DNA of 64,000 nt from Tethya wilhelma (lineage: Eukaryota > Porifera > Demospongiae > Tethyida > Tethyidae). This document shows positions 12,401-22,639 of the stretch, piece after piece (positions within the stretch are counted from its first letter, which is position 1; each line of letters starts with the position of its first letter). Under the pieces are notes generated by a model. That model had not been told where the DNA came from, ran no database searches, and worked only from the letters and a program-made list of their open reading frames with translations. The stretch lies in NCBI GenBank assembly GCA_964030475.1, contig CAXIPT010000003.1, positions 4,948,706-5,012,705 on the forward strand, in the 5' to 3' direction. Made by a program: the position numbers and the translations under genes.

Positions 12401-15088
12401 ACCACACCCTCTCCCGTTAGAACACCTTCTCCGTTTTCACCGCTCAAGCAAGACTCACCCGTCACAGGTCATGGTACACTTTCACCTCACTCTCTCAACC
12501 CCTCTGCCGCTCATCATCAAAATGTTCATCGTTTGTCTCCAATGAATCCTCCATCGTACACTCCCATTCATTCTCCGTCAAAAAGTCCAACTATCAGTCA
12601 GTCCATTTCACCACCAAAGAGTGCAGCTACTTCTCCTGGTCCGACTGCTTCCAAGTCGCAAACGTCGAGTGTTCGTAAGCTTCAAAAGACAAACTCTTCT
12701 TCTCCAAAATTACATTCTCCAAAGTATCGTGGAAAATCACCTGCTAAATTTTCCTTCCCAACACAGCCATCTTCAACATCCTCCTCACCAGCTACAAGTT
12801 CGCCCGCACAGTCCCAGCCCAATGCAGCAGCATCTCCTGCACACAGCAGTGGTTCTAACAACCAAAAGAGAAGAACGTCGACTGAAAGCACCCATTCACA
12901 ATGCAATCGAAGCGGCACGCCTCATTCCATTTCACCTTCTCCCGTGAGCACTCCGACATCCTACACACCAAGTTCTATCCCACTGTTGAGCCCCGTGGCT
13001 GCGAGACTCCTGTGGTTGTCAACTGGCACCCAGCTTCCTTCGAGTCCACCAGAAGATGTTGCCAAGTTACCGCCTCTCTCCAGTCCCACTCCGATTCCAA
13101 GTCCACGGACTGTACCACCCTCGCAAGAGATGAACAAGAAAGATCATACCCATTCACCAAAGGAGCTGTCAAAATCTCCTCCTCTTTGCATAAAAAGTGT
13201 CGATTCTTTTAATTCGGTGAGTTCTTCTAGTCATAGTGGTACAAAGATGGAATGCTCGGCAGCTTCTTTCAGTGCTCACCCTCGATCTAAGACCAGTTCT
13301 TCGTCGTCCACTGTGATTCAGAGTTCAGGTTCCTTTCGGTTGTGTTCTCCAGTGCCTTACAGCAATGCACCGTCATTGGGTTCAACCTCTGGCACGTTGA
13401 AGCCTTCAGACTCTCTGCCCAAGGTGACCGATAATATACAGCCAATGACAGGGTCCTCTCTTCCTTTGTCCAATAAGAGTGCACCTTCTAAGAAGCTTTT
13501 GCCAGTCACATCTGATTCGTTTGCCTTTAGTCAGTCCACGACTCGGGGAAATGACACAACTAGTAGCAACTTTGGTACTGATGCAGTAAACAGTGCCAAA
13601 CGAATCCGACCATCATGTATTTCCATACCAAAGTCAACAACAGGGTCGATTGATTCCTTGCAGAAGAATTTCACTCAGCCCGGAGAAGCAACCATTCCTG
13701 GAACCCACTCCTTGTCCACTGCATCTCTACAACGTAAAGCTCTGATATCTTCAATTCCCCGAGATTCTAAACCTCAAGCACCACTCACTACAAGTCGAGC
13801 TCCGGGTTCTTTACCATCAGCTACCAAGAACAGCTCTACTCCAGCAATGTTTAGGAGCTCTATTTCATCTCAGCCTGAAACTATCAAGTTTTATAGTTCA
13901 CCTCGTGAAGGTTGCAGTGAAGAGCCAACCCACTCTGTGGTTTCTACTGGTACTCAGAGTATGAGACAAAGCCTAACATTAGCTGGGGAGCTGCAAATCG
14001 TCTCTGCTGAGAATCCACTGCTGACTCACTTCAACTCCGACAGAAGAGTACAAGCTAGTGCTATGCCCAGTAAGACTGCTTCACCAGTCACACTGTTTGG
14101 TGGTGTGTCACAACATCACAGTAAAACACCAGCCACAGTCAAAGCGTCTTCAAAACCGTCCCAAGCCCAACAAAATCAGAGCACCCCAAGACAAAGTGGC
14201 ACCGTTAGAGTGTCTTTCTTACCCACCAAACCAGCTAGTATGTTGAGAGAACCACTTCAGAAGCAGGCTCAAAAGATATCCTCATCAGCTAGTGCAGTGC
14301 ACCCCCACTCCATGCCACCCATTACCACTCAAACCGTCTCTTCTCCCACACTAACAAGTCCGTCATTACATTCTCTGTCATCGTCGACAGCTGCTCCTCC
14401 CCAATACAGTAAACTCTCAGAGGTTTTTGACTCGAAATCTCGAAACACTGCAAGTTCACAGCAGTTTCGATCCACAACTCAACCTCGTTTGGTTCAAAAG
14501 TCTGTCATCTGTACTAAATTGCCAACCGAAACACTGCCGAGTAACAAACGACTTGCCCCTACAATTATCAGTGGGAACTACGGAGTATCTCAATCTGTCG
14601 CTGCACCTTCAGCTCCAGTACACTCGCAACTCAATGGCAGCCAACCACCACACAGAAATACTGCTAGTATAGTCACTCAAATGAGGAACAACAAGTGCAG
14701 TGCTCAGCCAACTGGTGGCAGGGAGAAGTTGTACCAGCAGTCTATGCAGCCAGTCACCATCTCAAATCCTGCTAGCAGTAGCAGGAACCAACCAGGAATG
14801 GGAACTGGGCCTACTACGGTCGTGGAGAGCAGAACAAAGTTTTCGTCGGTGGTTCCAAATCCTAATTCCCTCCAGCCTTCACACCAGCAGCAGCGTGTGG
14901 TACAACAGAGGGTTGGTCAGCTGCCACAGTTTGGAGGCAGTGTTGCTCAGGCTCACGGTGGTGGTGGTGGTGTGGAGTGCAGGAGGAGAGAGAGTGGTGC
15001 TGGTAGTGGGGGCCATCACAGTGGAGGGGAGATACATGAGATCCTGACTGAACTGTTCCGCTCTTCAAACAGTGCAGTGTTGAACTAA
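5559..15088 (+). CDS. RAD54L2: RAD54L2 / ARIP4-like SNF2 chromatin remodelling ATPase
   Basis: Nuclear SNF2-family ATPase of the ATRX/ARIP4 branch; vertebrate ARIP4 binds nuclear receptors and is SUMO-linked. Sixteen exons: 5559-6401, 6654-6986, 7064-7262, 7463-7577, 7848-8010, 8107-8346, 8652-8717, 8827-8910, 9053-9171, 9268-9401, 9696-9795, 10185-10390, 10621-10694, 10767-10871, 11045-11280, 11356-15088. They total 6750 nt, giving 2249 residues with no frame break. The N-terminus is acidic and poly-Ser. Walker A is SMGLGKT (about 312-318) and the Walker B box is DEGH (about 475-478) rather than DEAH, as in ARIP4. [20 protein letters not shown] and [15 protein letters not shown] are ARIP4-specific. 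Motif VI is [11 protein letters not shown] (about 827-837). The final 3.7-kb exon encodes a Ser/Thr/Pro-rich, low-complexity C-terminus of about 1240 residues that I cannot align to vertebrate ARIP4 by eye. Donor choice at 8010 rests on matching STPxDVR. Confidence 0.93.
8378..8468. mobile_element. Palindromic MITE, TAGCCTCG family, degenerate copy
   Basis: The left end (tagtctcgtttcctggctcc) and right end (gagaggcctgggattgaggcta) are imperfect inverted repeats of the TAGCCTCGTTCCCAGGCTCC family seen elsewhere in the window. It lies in a RAD54L2 intron. Confidence 0.6.
9416..9654. repeat. (GT)n microsatellite with assembly gap
   Basis: GT repeat on both sides of 159 unresolved N bases (9477-9635), wholly inside a RAD54L2 intron. 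The gap does not affect the coding exons either side, which join in phase. Confidence 0.95.
9873..10057. mobile_element. MITE-like element with about 30-bp terminal inverted repeats
   Basis: The left end taccatagtgggtaaatttg and the reverse complement of the right end taccatatagcaggtaaatt match over about 30 bases, continuing into GGCGAATT. The interior is AT-rich and itself partly palindromic, and I see no coding capacity. It sits in a RAD54L2 intron. Confidence 0.65.
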
Positions 15089-15456
15089 CAATGTTGAGTA
15101 CATGTATATATAACTGCATAGTAATCTCTCTATTGTATATATTAAAATATATATACTACAGCAGTGTCATGTATAACTGTATGGAAGATATAATATGAAG
15201 TGTACACATGATTACAATGTGTCATGTGACAGCATTAAAATGCATGGGAAGTGTGCAACAATAAGAATATCACTACTTGGCACTCTGCACACTCAATTAT
15301 GCATGCTTTTGCAAGTAAGTTTTCTCCCCAATATTAATTTTATCATGATTAGCTTGATTATACAATAAATCACAGGAATCAACTCCAAACAGGCGTAATG
15401 ATAAAAAAAGTTTATTGATTGAACACAAACACACACGCAACATTAACTCAATAGTC

Positions 15457-15721
15457 TCACGACTCATCAAACGATAGAATCGGCCTGCTACTCAAGCTTG
15501 TACTTGCAACCTACAGCAAAACACACAACCATAACAAAAACGCCATTACTATAATACAACAATAGTAGTCAGAGTAAATTTTGTAGTGGTCACGTGACTG
15601 ACAGTTGCATGGCTCACCATGAAAGCTGGCTCCCTTGTGTCCAGCTCTTCATCTTCGTCTGAGTCATCACTGCCGTCCACATCGGTGAGGGGGACCAGAT
15701 GCTGTCGATAACGATGGATCC

Positions 15722-15762
<41 letters not shown>

Positions 15763-16187
15763 GTTGTTTGTAGGTTGTTGTGAATGTGTGTGATAGAACA
15801 TAAATTATTATAAACAGTGGTTATGTTTTTCTGATGTGTACATTGTTGACAGCTGCTGTGTGTCTGTAGCCTCGTTCCCAGGCTCCCTCCCACCGGAAAT
15901 TAAGCGCACTTCCATAATTTCCGGTGGGAGGGAGCCTGGGAACGAGGCTAGTGTGTCTGTAAACACAAGCAATGACATACAGTAGCCTCGTACTCAGGTT
16001 CTCTTCTTCAACCTTTGGAGGGAGGGGCCTGGGTACGAGGCTACAATGACATAGAGTACAGTATAACAGCTTGGTCCCATCACATCTCTGCTGAAAACTT
16101 TCCATAAGCTCCGGAGTACTTTAATTTCCATGGAGATGAATTGAACTAGCACTATCATTTCCAGTGTATGATGCTATCAATGATAAT

Positions 16188-16277
<90 letters not shown>

Positions 16278-16278
16278 N

Positions 16279-16321
<43 letters not shown>

Positions 16322-17201
16322 TATATTCATTACCTTCTATATCTCTTGACACACAGTCCCAGTGCTATACACACCACGATCACAACTACCAACAAGAGTG
16401 GTGGCACGATGTAGAGAATCAACTTGTAGTTGAATGAAGCACCACCAGTAGGTGGGGCAGTGGGAGGAGCTACAGACACACTTGTAGTAGGAGGAGCTTG
16501 TTTCGTTGACGGAGCCAAAGAAGAGGACGAAGGAGGAGCCATTTCAGTGTGAGAGGAAGAACCGCGAGTTGGAGTTGGAACTTTCGACCTTCCCATTTGA
16601 TTTTGAGTGTTCATTCCTGCACTAGTGGTTGAATGGAGGTGAGAAGATGTCAGTAAAACTGAAGTTGGTGTGCTGGTGAAAGGAGATGAACTGCTTGTGG
16701 GCTTCAGAGAGACTGCCATTGAAGATGTTGAACTCATCATAGAAGTAGCTATCATGGACGAAATTGTAGTGGTAAAGGCCATATTTCCATCTCCAATGTT
16801 TGGTGTGGGTCGAAGGCTCAGAGATCTAGAGCTGGAATGGACTGAGGAGTAAGATGGGGTAGATGTGTGAGTGGCTGTACTGCTAATACTTGATTCTCTG
16901 TCGATTGTGTGAGAAGTTGAGAGTACACGAGAAACACTACTAGTCATTGTGCTACGTAACGTTTGTGTGCTTCTGTGCTCCAATGACGAACTTTTAAAAC
17001 TTTGTACAGAGGAGTGAGCACTAGTGGATACCCATGGTTCACTGAAGGATCGTGGCATGAACACACTCTGACTTGTAGGATGAACACTGCTGATCATTGA
17101 AGATGTAACTTCTGAATAAATTACACTACTTGAAGTGGTATTTTCACCACGATCCAAATTAAATTTCTGTCCATCATTGTATAAACTTGATGAGAATGCC
17201 C
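15457..17201 (-). CDS. Ser/Thr-rich (mucin-like) single-pass membrane protein, 5' end unresolved
   Basis: I do not recognise a named family. Three minus-strand exons are well supported: 16334-17201, 15618-15720 and 15457-15510, with phases that agree. The first encodes about 280 residues very rich in Ser, Thr and Pro (likely O-glycosylated ectodomain). A strong transmembrane helix follows (ILYIVPPLLLVVVIVVCIAL), then a basic stop-transfer KRYRR. The next exons give a short cytoplasmic tail with an acidic cluster (DGSDDSDEDEELD) and end at TGA 15457-15459. The upstream exon with start codon and signal peptide is not identified. A GC-rich candidate at about 17395-17460 has a good donor but the wrong phase. 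The acceptor of the tail exon directly follows a CA microsatellite. Confidence 0.6.
15867..15950. mobile_element. Perfect hairpin MITE, TAGCCTCG family, with 9-bp TSD
   Basis: Two 35-36-bp arms starting tagcctcgttcccaggctcc form a near-perfect palindrome around a loop of about 12 bases. GTGTGTCTG occurs directly on both sides (15858-15866 and 15951-15959), consistent with a 9-bp target-site duplication. Confidence 0.85.
15983..16043. mobile_element. Palindromic MITE, TAGCCTCG family
   Basis: Short copy with imperfect arms (tagcctcgtactcaggttct and its inverse ggcctgggtacgaggcta). The flanks CAATGACATACAG and CAATGACATAGAG form an imperfect direct repeat. Confidence 0.7.
16189..16320. repeat. 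(CA)n microsatellite
   Basis: About 130 bases of CA repeat with one ambiguous base at 16277. It lies in the intron just downstream (minus strand) of the transmembrane exon of the Ser/Thr-rich protein. Confidence 0.95.
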
Positions 17202-17461
17202 CTATATTAAATGGTAATGGTATTGAAAGTTATGTATAATACTAGCACCTTTCATTGTCCACTTTATAGTTATAATCTCACCATTGACAAGGATAGAGAG
17301 AAGGAACAGACACTCCAATCTCATTTTGAGCTTTGCTTGTGTTCTAATTATAGCGCAATTGTGCATTGCATCATTTTCATGTACTTACTTGGGCCGGCCA
17401 ACTACGGTAGCATCTGGGCGCGCGCAGCTCAGCATGCAACGTACAAACAGGTAGCAGTCAA
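17202..17461. promoter_or_regulatory. Intergenic region between divergent genes
   Basis: This separates the minus-strand Ser/Thr-rich protein from the plus-strand isochorismatase-like copy. It holds a GC-rich patch (about 17391-17430, ggccggcc and gcgcgcgc), otherwise rare in this AT-rich sequence. The patch could be a promoter or first exon, but no reading frame could be assigned. Confidence 0.3.
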
Positions 17462-17975
17462 ATGAATATGGAGAAGAGCAAAGCATTAGTGATTGTTGAT
17501 GTACAGAAAGGATTCATCAATGAGCACACTGAACACATTCTCCCTCTGGTTGAAAAGCTTCAATACAGCACAGAATACAAGCTGGTTATTGCTTCCAAGT
17601 ATATCAACAGTCCAAACTCTCCTTTTAGAAGATGGATGGAATGGAATGACTTTTCTGCAGACTCCATTCAAGATGTACCATCTAGCATTCAAGAAAGGAG
17701 AGACATGTGAAAGTCATTGAAAAAAACTACTACACCTCAGTCACCCAGAATTCCTAGCTGAACTAGAAAGGTCTAGTGTCAATGAGGTACACGTATGTGG
17801 TATTGCTACGGACTGCTGTGTATTGAAGACAGCTGTAGACTTGTTTGAAGATGGCCGATTCAAGCCAGTTGTTTTGGCCTGCTATTGTGCAAGTGAGTGT
17901 GCAGGTATGCACAGCAAAGGTCTCGATGTCATTGGACGACTTATTGGAGAACAAAACATCCTCACTGACACATAA
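17462..17975 (+). pseudogene. Isochorismatase-family cysteine hydrolase, copy 1, frame-broken
   Basis: Intronless remnant of a small cysteine hydrolase (isochorismatase/nicotinamidase fold). The N-terminal strand ALVIVDVQKGF carries the catalytic Asp, EKNYYTS-like coding the conserved Lys, and GIATDCCV the nucleophilic Cys. The end GLDVIGRLIGEQNILTDT stops at TAA 17973. Compared with copy 2, copy 1 has an extra base at about 17680, another at about 17700 and one missing at about 17745, so the first frame stops early. Either ATG at 17462 or 17468 could be the original start; 17468 aligns with copy 2. Such enzymes are common in bacteria, but whether this one was transferred cannot be judged here. 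Confidence 0.7.
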
Positions 17976-18301
17976 TCAAAATTTTGTGCTAAAAAATTAA
18001 TATCTCAAATTAGTCAACTTCTTGCACTTTTACATGCAAGCAGCTCATATTATAACAATATCAACCTGGCCAGCAAATGCCAGGCAAACAATGCATCAAT
18101 AGTATAGTAAAGTTCAACTTCAAAATACACAGTAACTAGCTATGCTTTCAGCTTTCATCAGTTGTGTTGGGGTGCATCCACCACGCAAATGCTGCATATC
18201 ATTGATTCATATAGTTGAGGCATCATGACATGATATTATGTGTCTAGATCTCGTACTATGAAGTGACCATTTTTTTCTCTGAGATTCAGTGCATGATAAT
18301 G

Positions 18302-18793
18302 TTATGTTCTCCAATAAGACCTCCAGATGACATCGAGACCTTTACTGTGCATATCTTTATGATAATGACTTGCACAATAGCAGCCCAGAACAATTGGCTT
18401 GAATCGGCCATCTTCAAACAAGTCTATAGCTGTCTTCAATACACAACAGTTTGTAGCAATACCACATATGTGTACTTCATTGATACTAGACCTTTCTAGT
18501 TCAGCTAGGAATTCTGGAGTGACTGAGGTGTAGTAGTTTTTTTCCATGACTTTCACATGTTCTCCCTTCTTGAATGCTAGTGGTACATCTTGAATGGAGT
18601 CTGCAGAAAAGTCATTCCATTCTAGCCATCTTCTAAAGGAGAGTTTGGACTGTTGATATACTTGGTAGCAATAACCAGCTTGTATTCAGTGCTGTGTATG
18701 AAGCTTTTCAACCAGAGGGAGAATGTGTTCAGTGTGCTCATTGACAAATCCTTTCTGTACATCAACAATCACTAATGCTTTGTTCTTATCCAT
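18302..18793 (-). pseudogene. Isochorismatase-family cysteine hydrolase, copy 2, inverted and frame-broken
   Basis: Inverted paralogue of copy 1, 326 bp away, and very similar along its length. It starts at ATG 18793. A +1 shift occurs near the LQYSTEYK-equivalent segment (about 18685-18705) and is compensated by a missing T near the NSPF segment. A later insertion replaces the normal C-terminus with VIWRSYWRT and stops at 18302. The middle part (MEKNYYTS, ICGIATNCCV, DLFEDGRFKPIVL) is intact, including the Cys region; the Asp before CC is Asn. Confidence 0.7.
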
Positions 18794-19380
18794 TTAGAGC
18801 AGTAGCACCCGTTAATTACATAGGTACAGATTACAAATTTATTTATAGCTGCATAAGACATCCCATGTTTCTATTAATAGCACAGCAGCCATTTTAGTTC
18901 AAGTTAATAATAAATAGTGGTTATTTTTAGTGATGAACAAAACACTAACAATCATTTACCAATATAAATTATTTGAAATATTTGCTACATAAAAAGGAGT
19001 GGAGATGGGGATCAGTTGACTGAAAAGAATCTAAGTGTATGCTACATCAAATGAAAATACTCTTACAACATGGAATACTTCTAATTATTAAAGTTTGTTT
19101 GTGTGGTAACAATATTTGCTGGTAATTGCTAGAGTCTTGGGACATCTAGTCACTCGTAGACCACATGTCAATGGGATGTTCGAATGGATTAGAGCTCATT
19201 AGGTAACCACACTGCAGATACAGTATAATCCTATTTGTTTCTGGGATTATATCAAGCAATGTTGGTAAGTGGATTTACTTCCGACCGAGTTCTCAGTTCT
19301 TACACAGAGTGCATCCAGAATGTATGTGTCAGACTGTATAAAATACATACTATATAGTGAAAGTAAATTACACTATGTGT
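18794..19380. other. AT-rich intergenic stretch, nothing recognised
   Basis: No exon-like open frames, conserved motifs or clear repeats seen on either strand. Confidence 0.5.
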
Positions 19381-20391
19381 TGACACGCATCAACATCACA
19401 AACAGACTTCATCTTCTATCAGGCACTTCTGCCAGTAATACAAGATACTGTTCCATCAGCATTACGGCCAGAGATATTGTACACTCATCTTCTATCACTG
19501 TCACACATCCTCATACGAGTCTAACACCACTCAGCTGCACAGAGAAGTTGAGACCAATGATGGTTCCATCTTCAGCTGAATGCGTTCATTGATGAGATCA
19601 TTGGCAGCAGTGGTCACATTGATCTTGTATGGTCCCGAGATACTACTGAGCTGCTGTCAGCTCAAATGAGACTGCTGTGCTGTTCTGTATGCATAAACAT
19701 ATAGTCTTATGTGATGAAAAAACAGTCTTAGTGAAAGTGTTGTAAATTCAGTGTTATTGTTGATCAGGTCTATATTGTATGTACATTGTAAGTGATATGG
19801 GGAAAATTGTACAGCTAACCCTCTATGAAAACTTTTAACTGGTGAGTAGGTTGCAAGAAGAAAAAGCAAACTGGACATACATCTTCAGTATCACTCCTCA
19901 GTTCGCTCAGATCTTGTCGAGTGTCTGTACTTGCGTTTTGAAGACGAATCAATGTGCTTGTAGGTCCTAGAAGGTTGAAGTAGAAACCATGGGATTGACA
20001 TCAATACATTTGATAGTCTGATACAGTCATACATGTAATAATTATTGTATATATACATGTATGATGGGAGAATACTAGAGTTGCTTACAAAACAGACATA
20101 CTACATACTATATCGTAACACTGTAGAAGTTAGTACACACACTCTTCACTTACAGCGAAGTTCCTGTGGAGCTGTGTGTGTGTGTTGTGTGTTGGTGGGG
20201 GTGCATGTGTTTGCAAAGCCATAAATATGCCAGCTTCCAAAATAAACTGTTTCTAAATACAAGGAACCAATTGTTGATAAACACACATTGATTGTAGTAG
20301 ATAGAGTAAGTAGCAAAAATGTCACAAAATAAGAAATGTGGCGCTGGATGTGAAAAAAGTTATGAAACAGTAAACGGCAAAAATGGATATC

Positions 20392-20497
20392 TAGCCTCGT
20401 TCCCAGGCTCCTCCTTTGCGTATATTTTTTTATACGTGAGGAAGGAGCCTATTTTCGAAGAAAATATTCGCGAGGGAGGAGCCTGGGAACGAGGCTA
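20392..20497. mobile_element. Palindromic MITE, TAGCCTCG family, with 9-bp TSD
   Basis: Ends tagcctcgttcccaggctcc and its inverse ggagcctgggaacgaggcta flank a diverged centre. ATGGATATC is present directly at both borders (20383-20391 and 20498-20506), a 9-bp target-site duplication. Confidence 0.85.
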
Positions 20498-20506
20498 ATG
20501 GATATC

Positions 20507-21160
20507 AGCACAGATCATCATATCCACCCCACTTAACCGACTTCCACTTACAAAACCAGTTCCATAACTATGCACTTACTTTGCCAACAGTACAAACATG
20601 TACATACAAATAAGGCATACCTAAACAATAATGTCTGTCAATAATGTCTATCTAAAAGTTCACAATGCTATCAATAGCATCAATGGCCTGTTCTATAGAT
20701 AGACATTCTACACTCGAAGAGTGCAAAGGAATTCATATAATTATACACTACTATCTTTTCATAGTCCAATATTAAAGTACTTAATTTAATGTACAATATT
20801 ATAGACACATGACAGCCACACAAAAATACATTGTGGCTATATTATGAGCAAGGATATAATATCATAGTAGTAGTATAGTAGCTTCACCCCATATGTAATG
20901 GACCATTGCTCATGTTTATCAACCATAAAACTTACATGTCACCAATGGTAAGTACCTCAATGCACAAGGGAGATTCATATCATACTGTATGTACAATGTA
21001 AATAGCTTCAATAAGTCACTTGAAACTAGTGCCTCAAGACACTTAACTCTTAATGACAAAATGCTCCCTTGGGAAATAGCATAACATTATAGATTCGTGC
21101 TCTAGATCTCAGGAAGCTGGATCATGACTGGCTAACATTTAACATGGAAGTATAACAATA
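20507..21160. other. Gene-poor AT-rich stretch
   Basis: Between the stalk exon and the transmembrane exon of the minus-strand type II membrane protein, so presumably intron. No motif or repeat recognised. Confidence 0.4.
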
Positions 21161-21184
21161 TCTAATTCTTACTGTTGCCCATAA

Positions 21185-21189
<5 letters not shown>

Positions 21190-21255
<66 letters not shown>

Positions 21256-21287
21256 AGAGAGACGATGAANNNNNNNNNNNNNNNNNN
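21190..21287. repeat. (GA)n microsatellite and 18-base gap
   Basis: GA repeat of about 60 bases, then 18 unresolved bases (21270-21287), beside the transmembrane exon. The gap may hide its splice site. Confidence 0.9.
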
Positions 21288-22406
21288 TTGCATCACAGTG
21301 CAGACAGAGTACACTCTCAACACTACAATCAGCTGAGAGAACGAGTCCAGCGAGAGCCACCACAAACACGGCCATGATCAACACATAAGCACACAAGGTT
21401 TGACACATGCAGCAGCCGTCCGATCATGTAATCATTCTTGGAATCAATGCGAAGGAGATCCTGGGAAGTGTGACCTGAATACTTGTTCTCGTATTGATCT
21501 TTCTTTTCCATTGTCAGCGCTTTGTGCTTCATCAGTTCAGCAGCATTTTGATCACCGTATAACACATTATCAGCCACAATGACAGGAGATGTGTCCCTAA
21601 CGACTCGATTTGACTCTTGAACTGGTTGTTGGTGGTGCTGCTTATTCTCTGGAATGACATCATACTCATTGGGTGCTTCACCCTCGCCAGGGGGTTGGTA
21701 GGTGGGGGAATTGCTCTTTGAATTTCTCGACATTCTCTTGTAGTCTGAATGCGCAGTTTGAGCTTCTGGTACAGTTGAGTAGAGGGGGCCCACAGGGCTT
21801 ATATCAGAATGATTAAAGCTGTTAGAGGCACTCATTGTTGCACTTCCGCTATTACTGATAATCCTCTGTAACTCCACTGATTCTGAAGAATTCTTTGACA
21901 TGGCACAGACAGTAGTCCTTTATTAGGCCCTTTAACAGCAGCAGGTTTCTTCACAAGAGGAGGTTCGGACTGATCTTTACCAGATAAGAATGTTGATTTA
22001 TAGCACACCTGTATTTCAACAGTTTATGTACAAGTGCAAGAGGTCATTCAAGTGTGAATCGGAAGGTTATCAATCGAATCCTTACAAAATACTGTGTACA
22101 GTAAATAGATTCTTTGCTTGATGGAAACACACATCCTACTTTTATGGGGCTGCCCTATTAGTGCCTTGCCCACAACTGAGTCAACCACAGCACTGATGAC
22201 TGGTAAATAAGCTCAATCCAAAACCTATATTGCTTATGAATCAAGCCTTGATTTATATATTTAAATCCACTCTAGAGATTATATTTTGGCGGGAACACAA
22301 ATGATCCCAGCTATCATCCCCAGTGAAAGCACGCACAGTTCTTTTAGTTGGAGAAAAAGCCACTGTTGACACGATCTTATAGTTTTAACTACGTATAAAC
22401 TATAAC

Positions 22407-22630
22407 TCACCACGATATAGATAAGAACCAGAAACTTTCAGAAATCCACTCCCTCTCGATCTCCTTGAGGCTCCGGATCATTCGATCAACTTTGTGGTTG
22501 AATTGAAGTAGTTGTGCATATTCCAACCACGTGCGCAAAAAGTCTGGATCCTGTAGGGGCGTGGTTGTTCCGCCCACCAGCGGAGCACGTTCACATTGAA
22601 CTTTGTACCCAACGTGCACCGTGCACAAAG
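22407..22630 (-). CDS. Candidate first exon of an unrecognised minus-strand gene
   Basis: Minus-strand open frame ending at a good donor (tatatcgtg|gtgagt, about 22412). It encodes an exon-like amphipathic sequence, LRTWLEYAQLLQFNHKVDRM, then KEIEREWISESFWFLS. The only in-frame ATG gives MIRSLKEIEREW. It would diverge from the MTERF gene, whose ATG is at 22640. No downstream exon was found. Confidence 0.25.
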
Positions 22631-22639
22631 ATCTAAAAA

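Larger units (their letters stand above)
19430..21901 (-). pseudogene. Type II membrane protein with tyrosine-motif tail, frame-disrupted
   Basis: I do not recognise a family. The minus-strand ATG at 21901 opens about 160 residues of hydrophilic N-terminal (probably cytoplasmic) sequence with tyrosine sites YSTV, YDVI and LYGDQ. The same DNA in a shifted frame, about 21405-21330, encodes a clear transmembrane helix (VLIMAVFVVALAGLVLS) followed by Cys-rich sequence. One base must be lost or gained around 21410 to connect them. Further down, exon 19886-19966 (NASTDTRQDLSELRSDTED) looks like a coiled-coil stalk with good splice sites. It joins in phase to about 19660 downward (ISGPYKINVTTAANDLINER). 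That segment then shifts frame (AEDGTIIGLNFSVQLSG). It may be a decayed receptor-like gene or carry assembly indels. Confidence 0.4.

Noticed and set aside
12621..12947. 108-residue plus-strand frame (and other long shadows at 14058-15119)
   Set aside because: Alternative frames of the RAD54L2 Ser/Thr/Pro exon, whose biased composition lowers stop frequency in other frames.
17395..17460. First exon of the Ser/Thr-rich membrane protein (MLSCARPDATVVGRPK)
   Set aside because: Good donor, but the phase does not match the acceptor at 17201 and no signal peptide is encoded.
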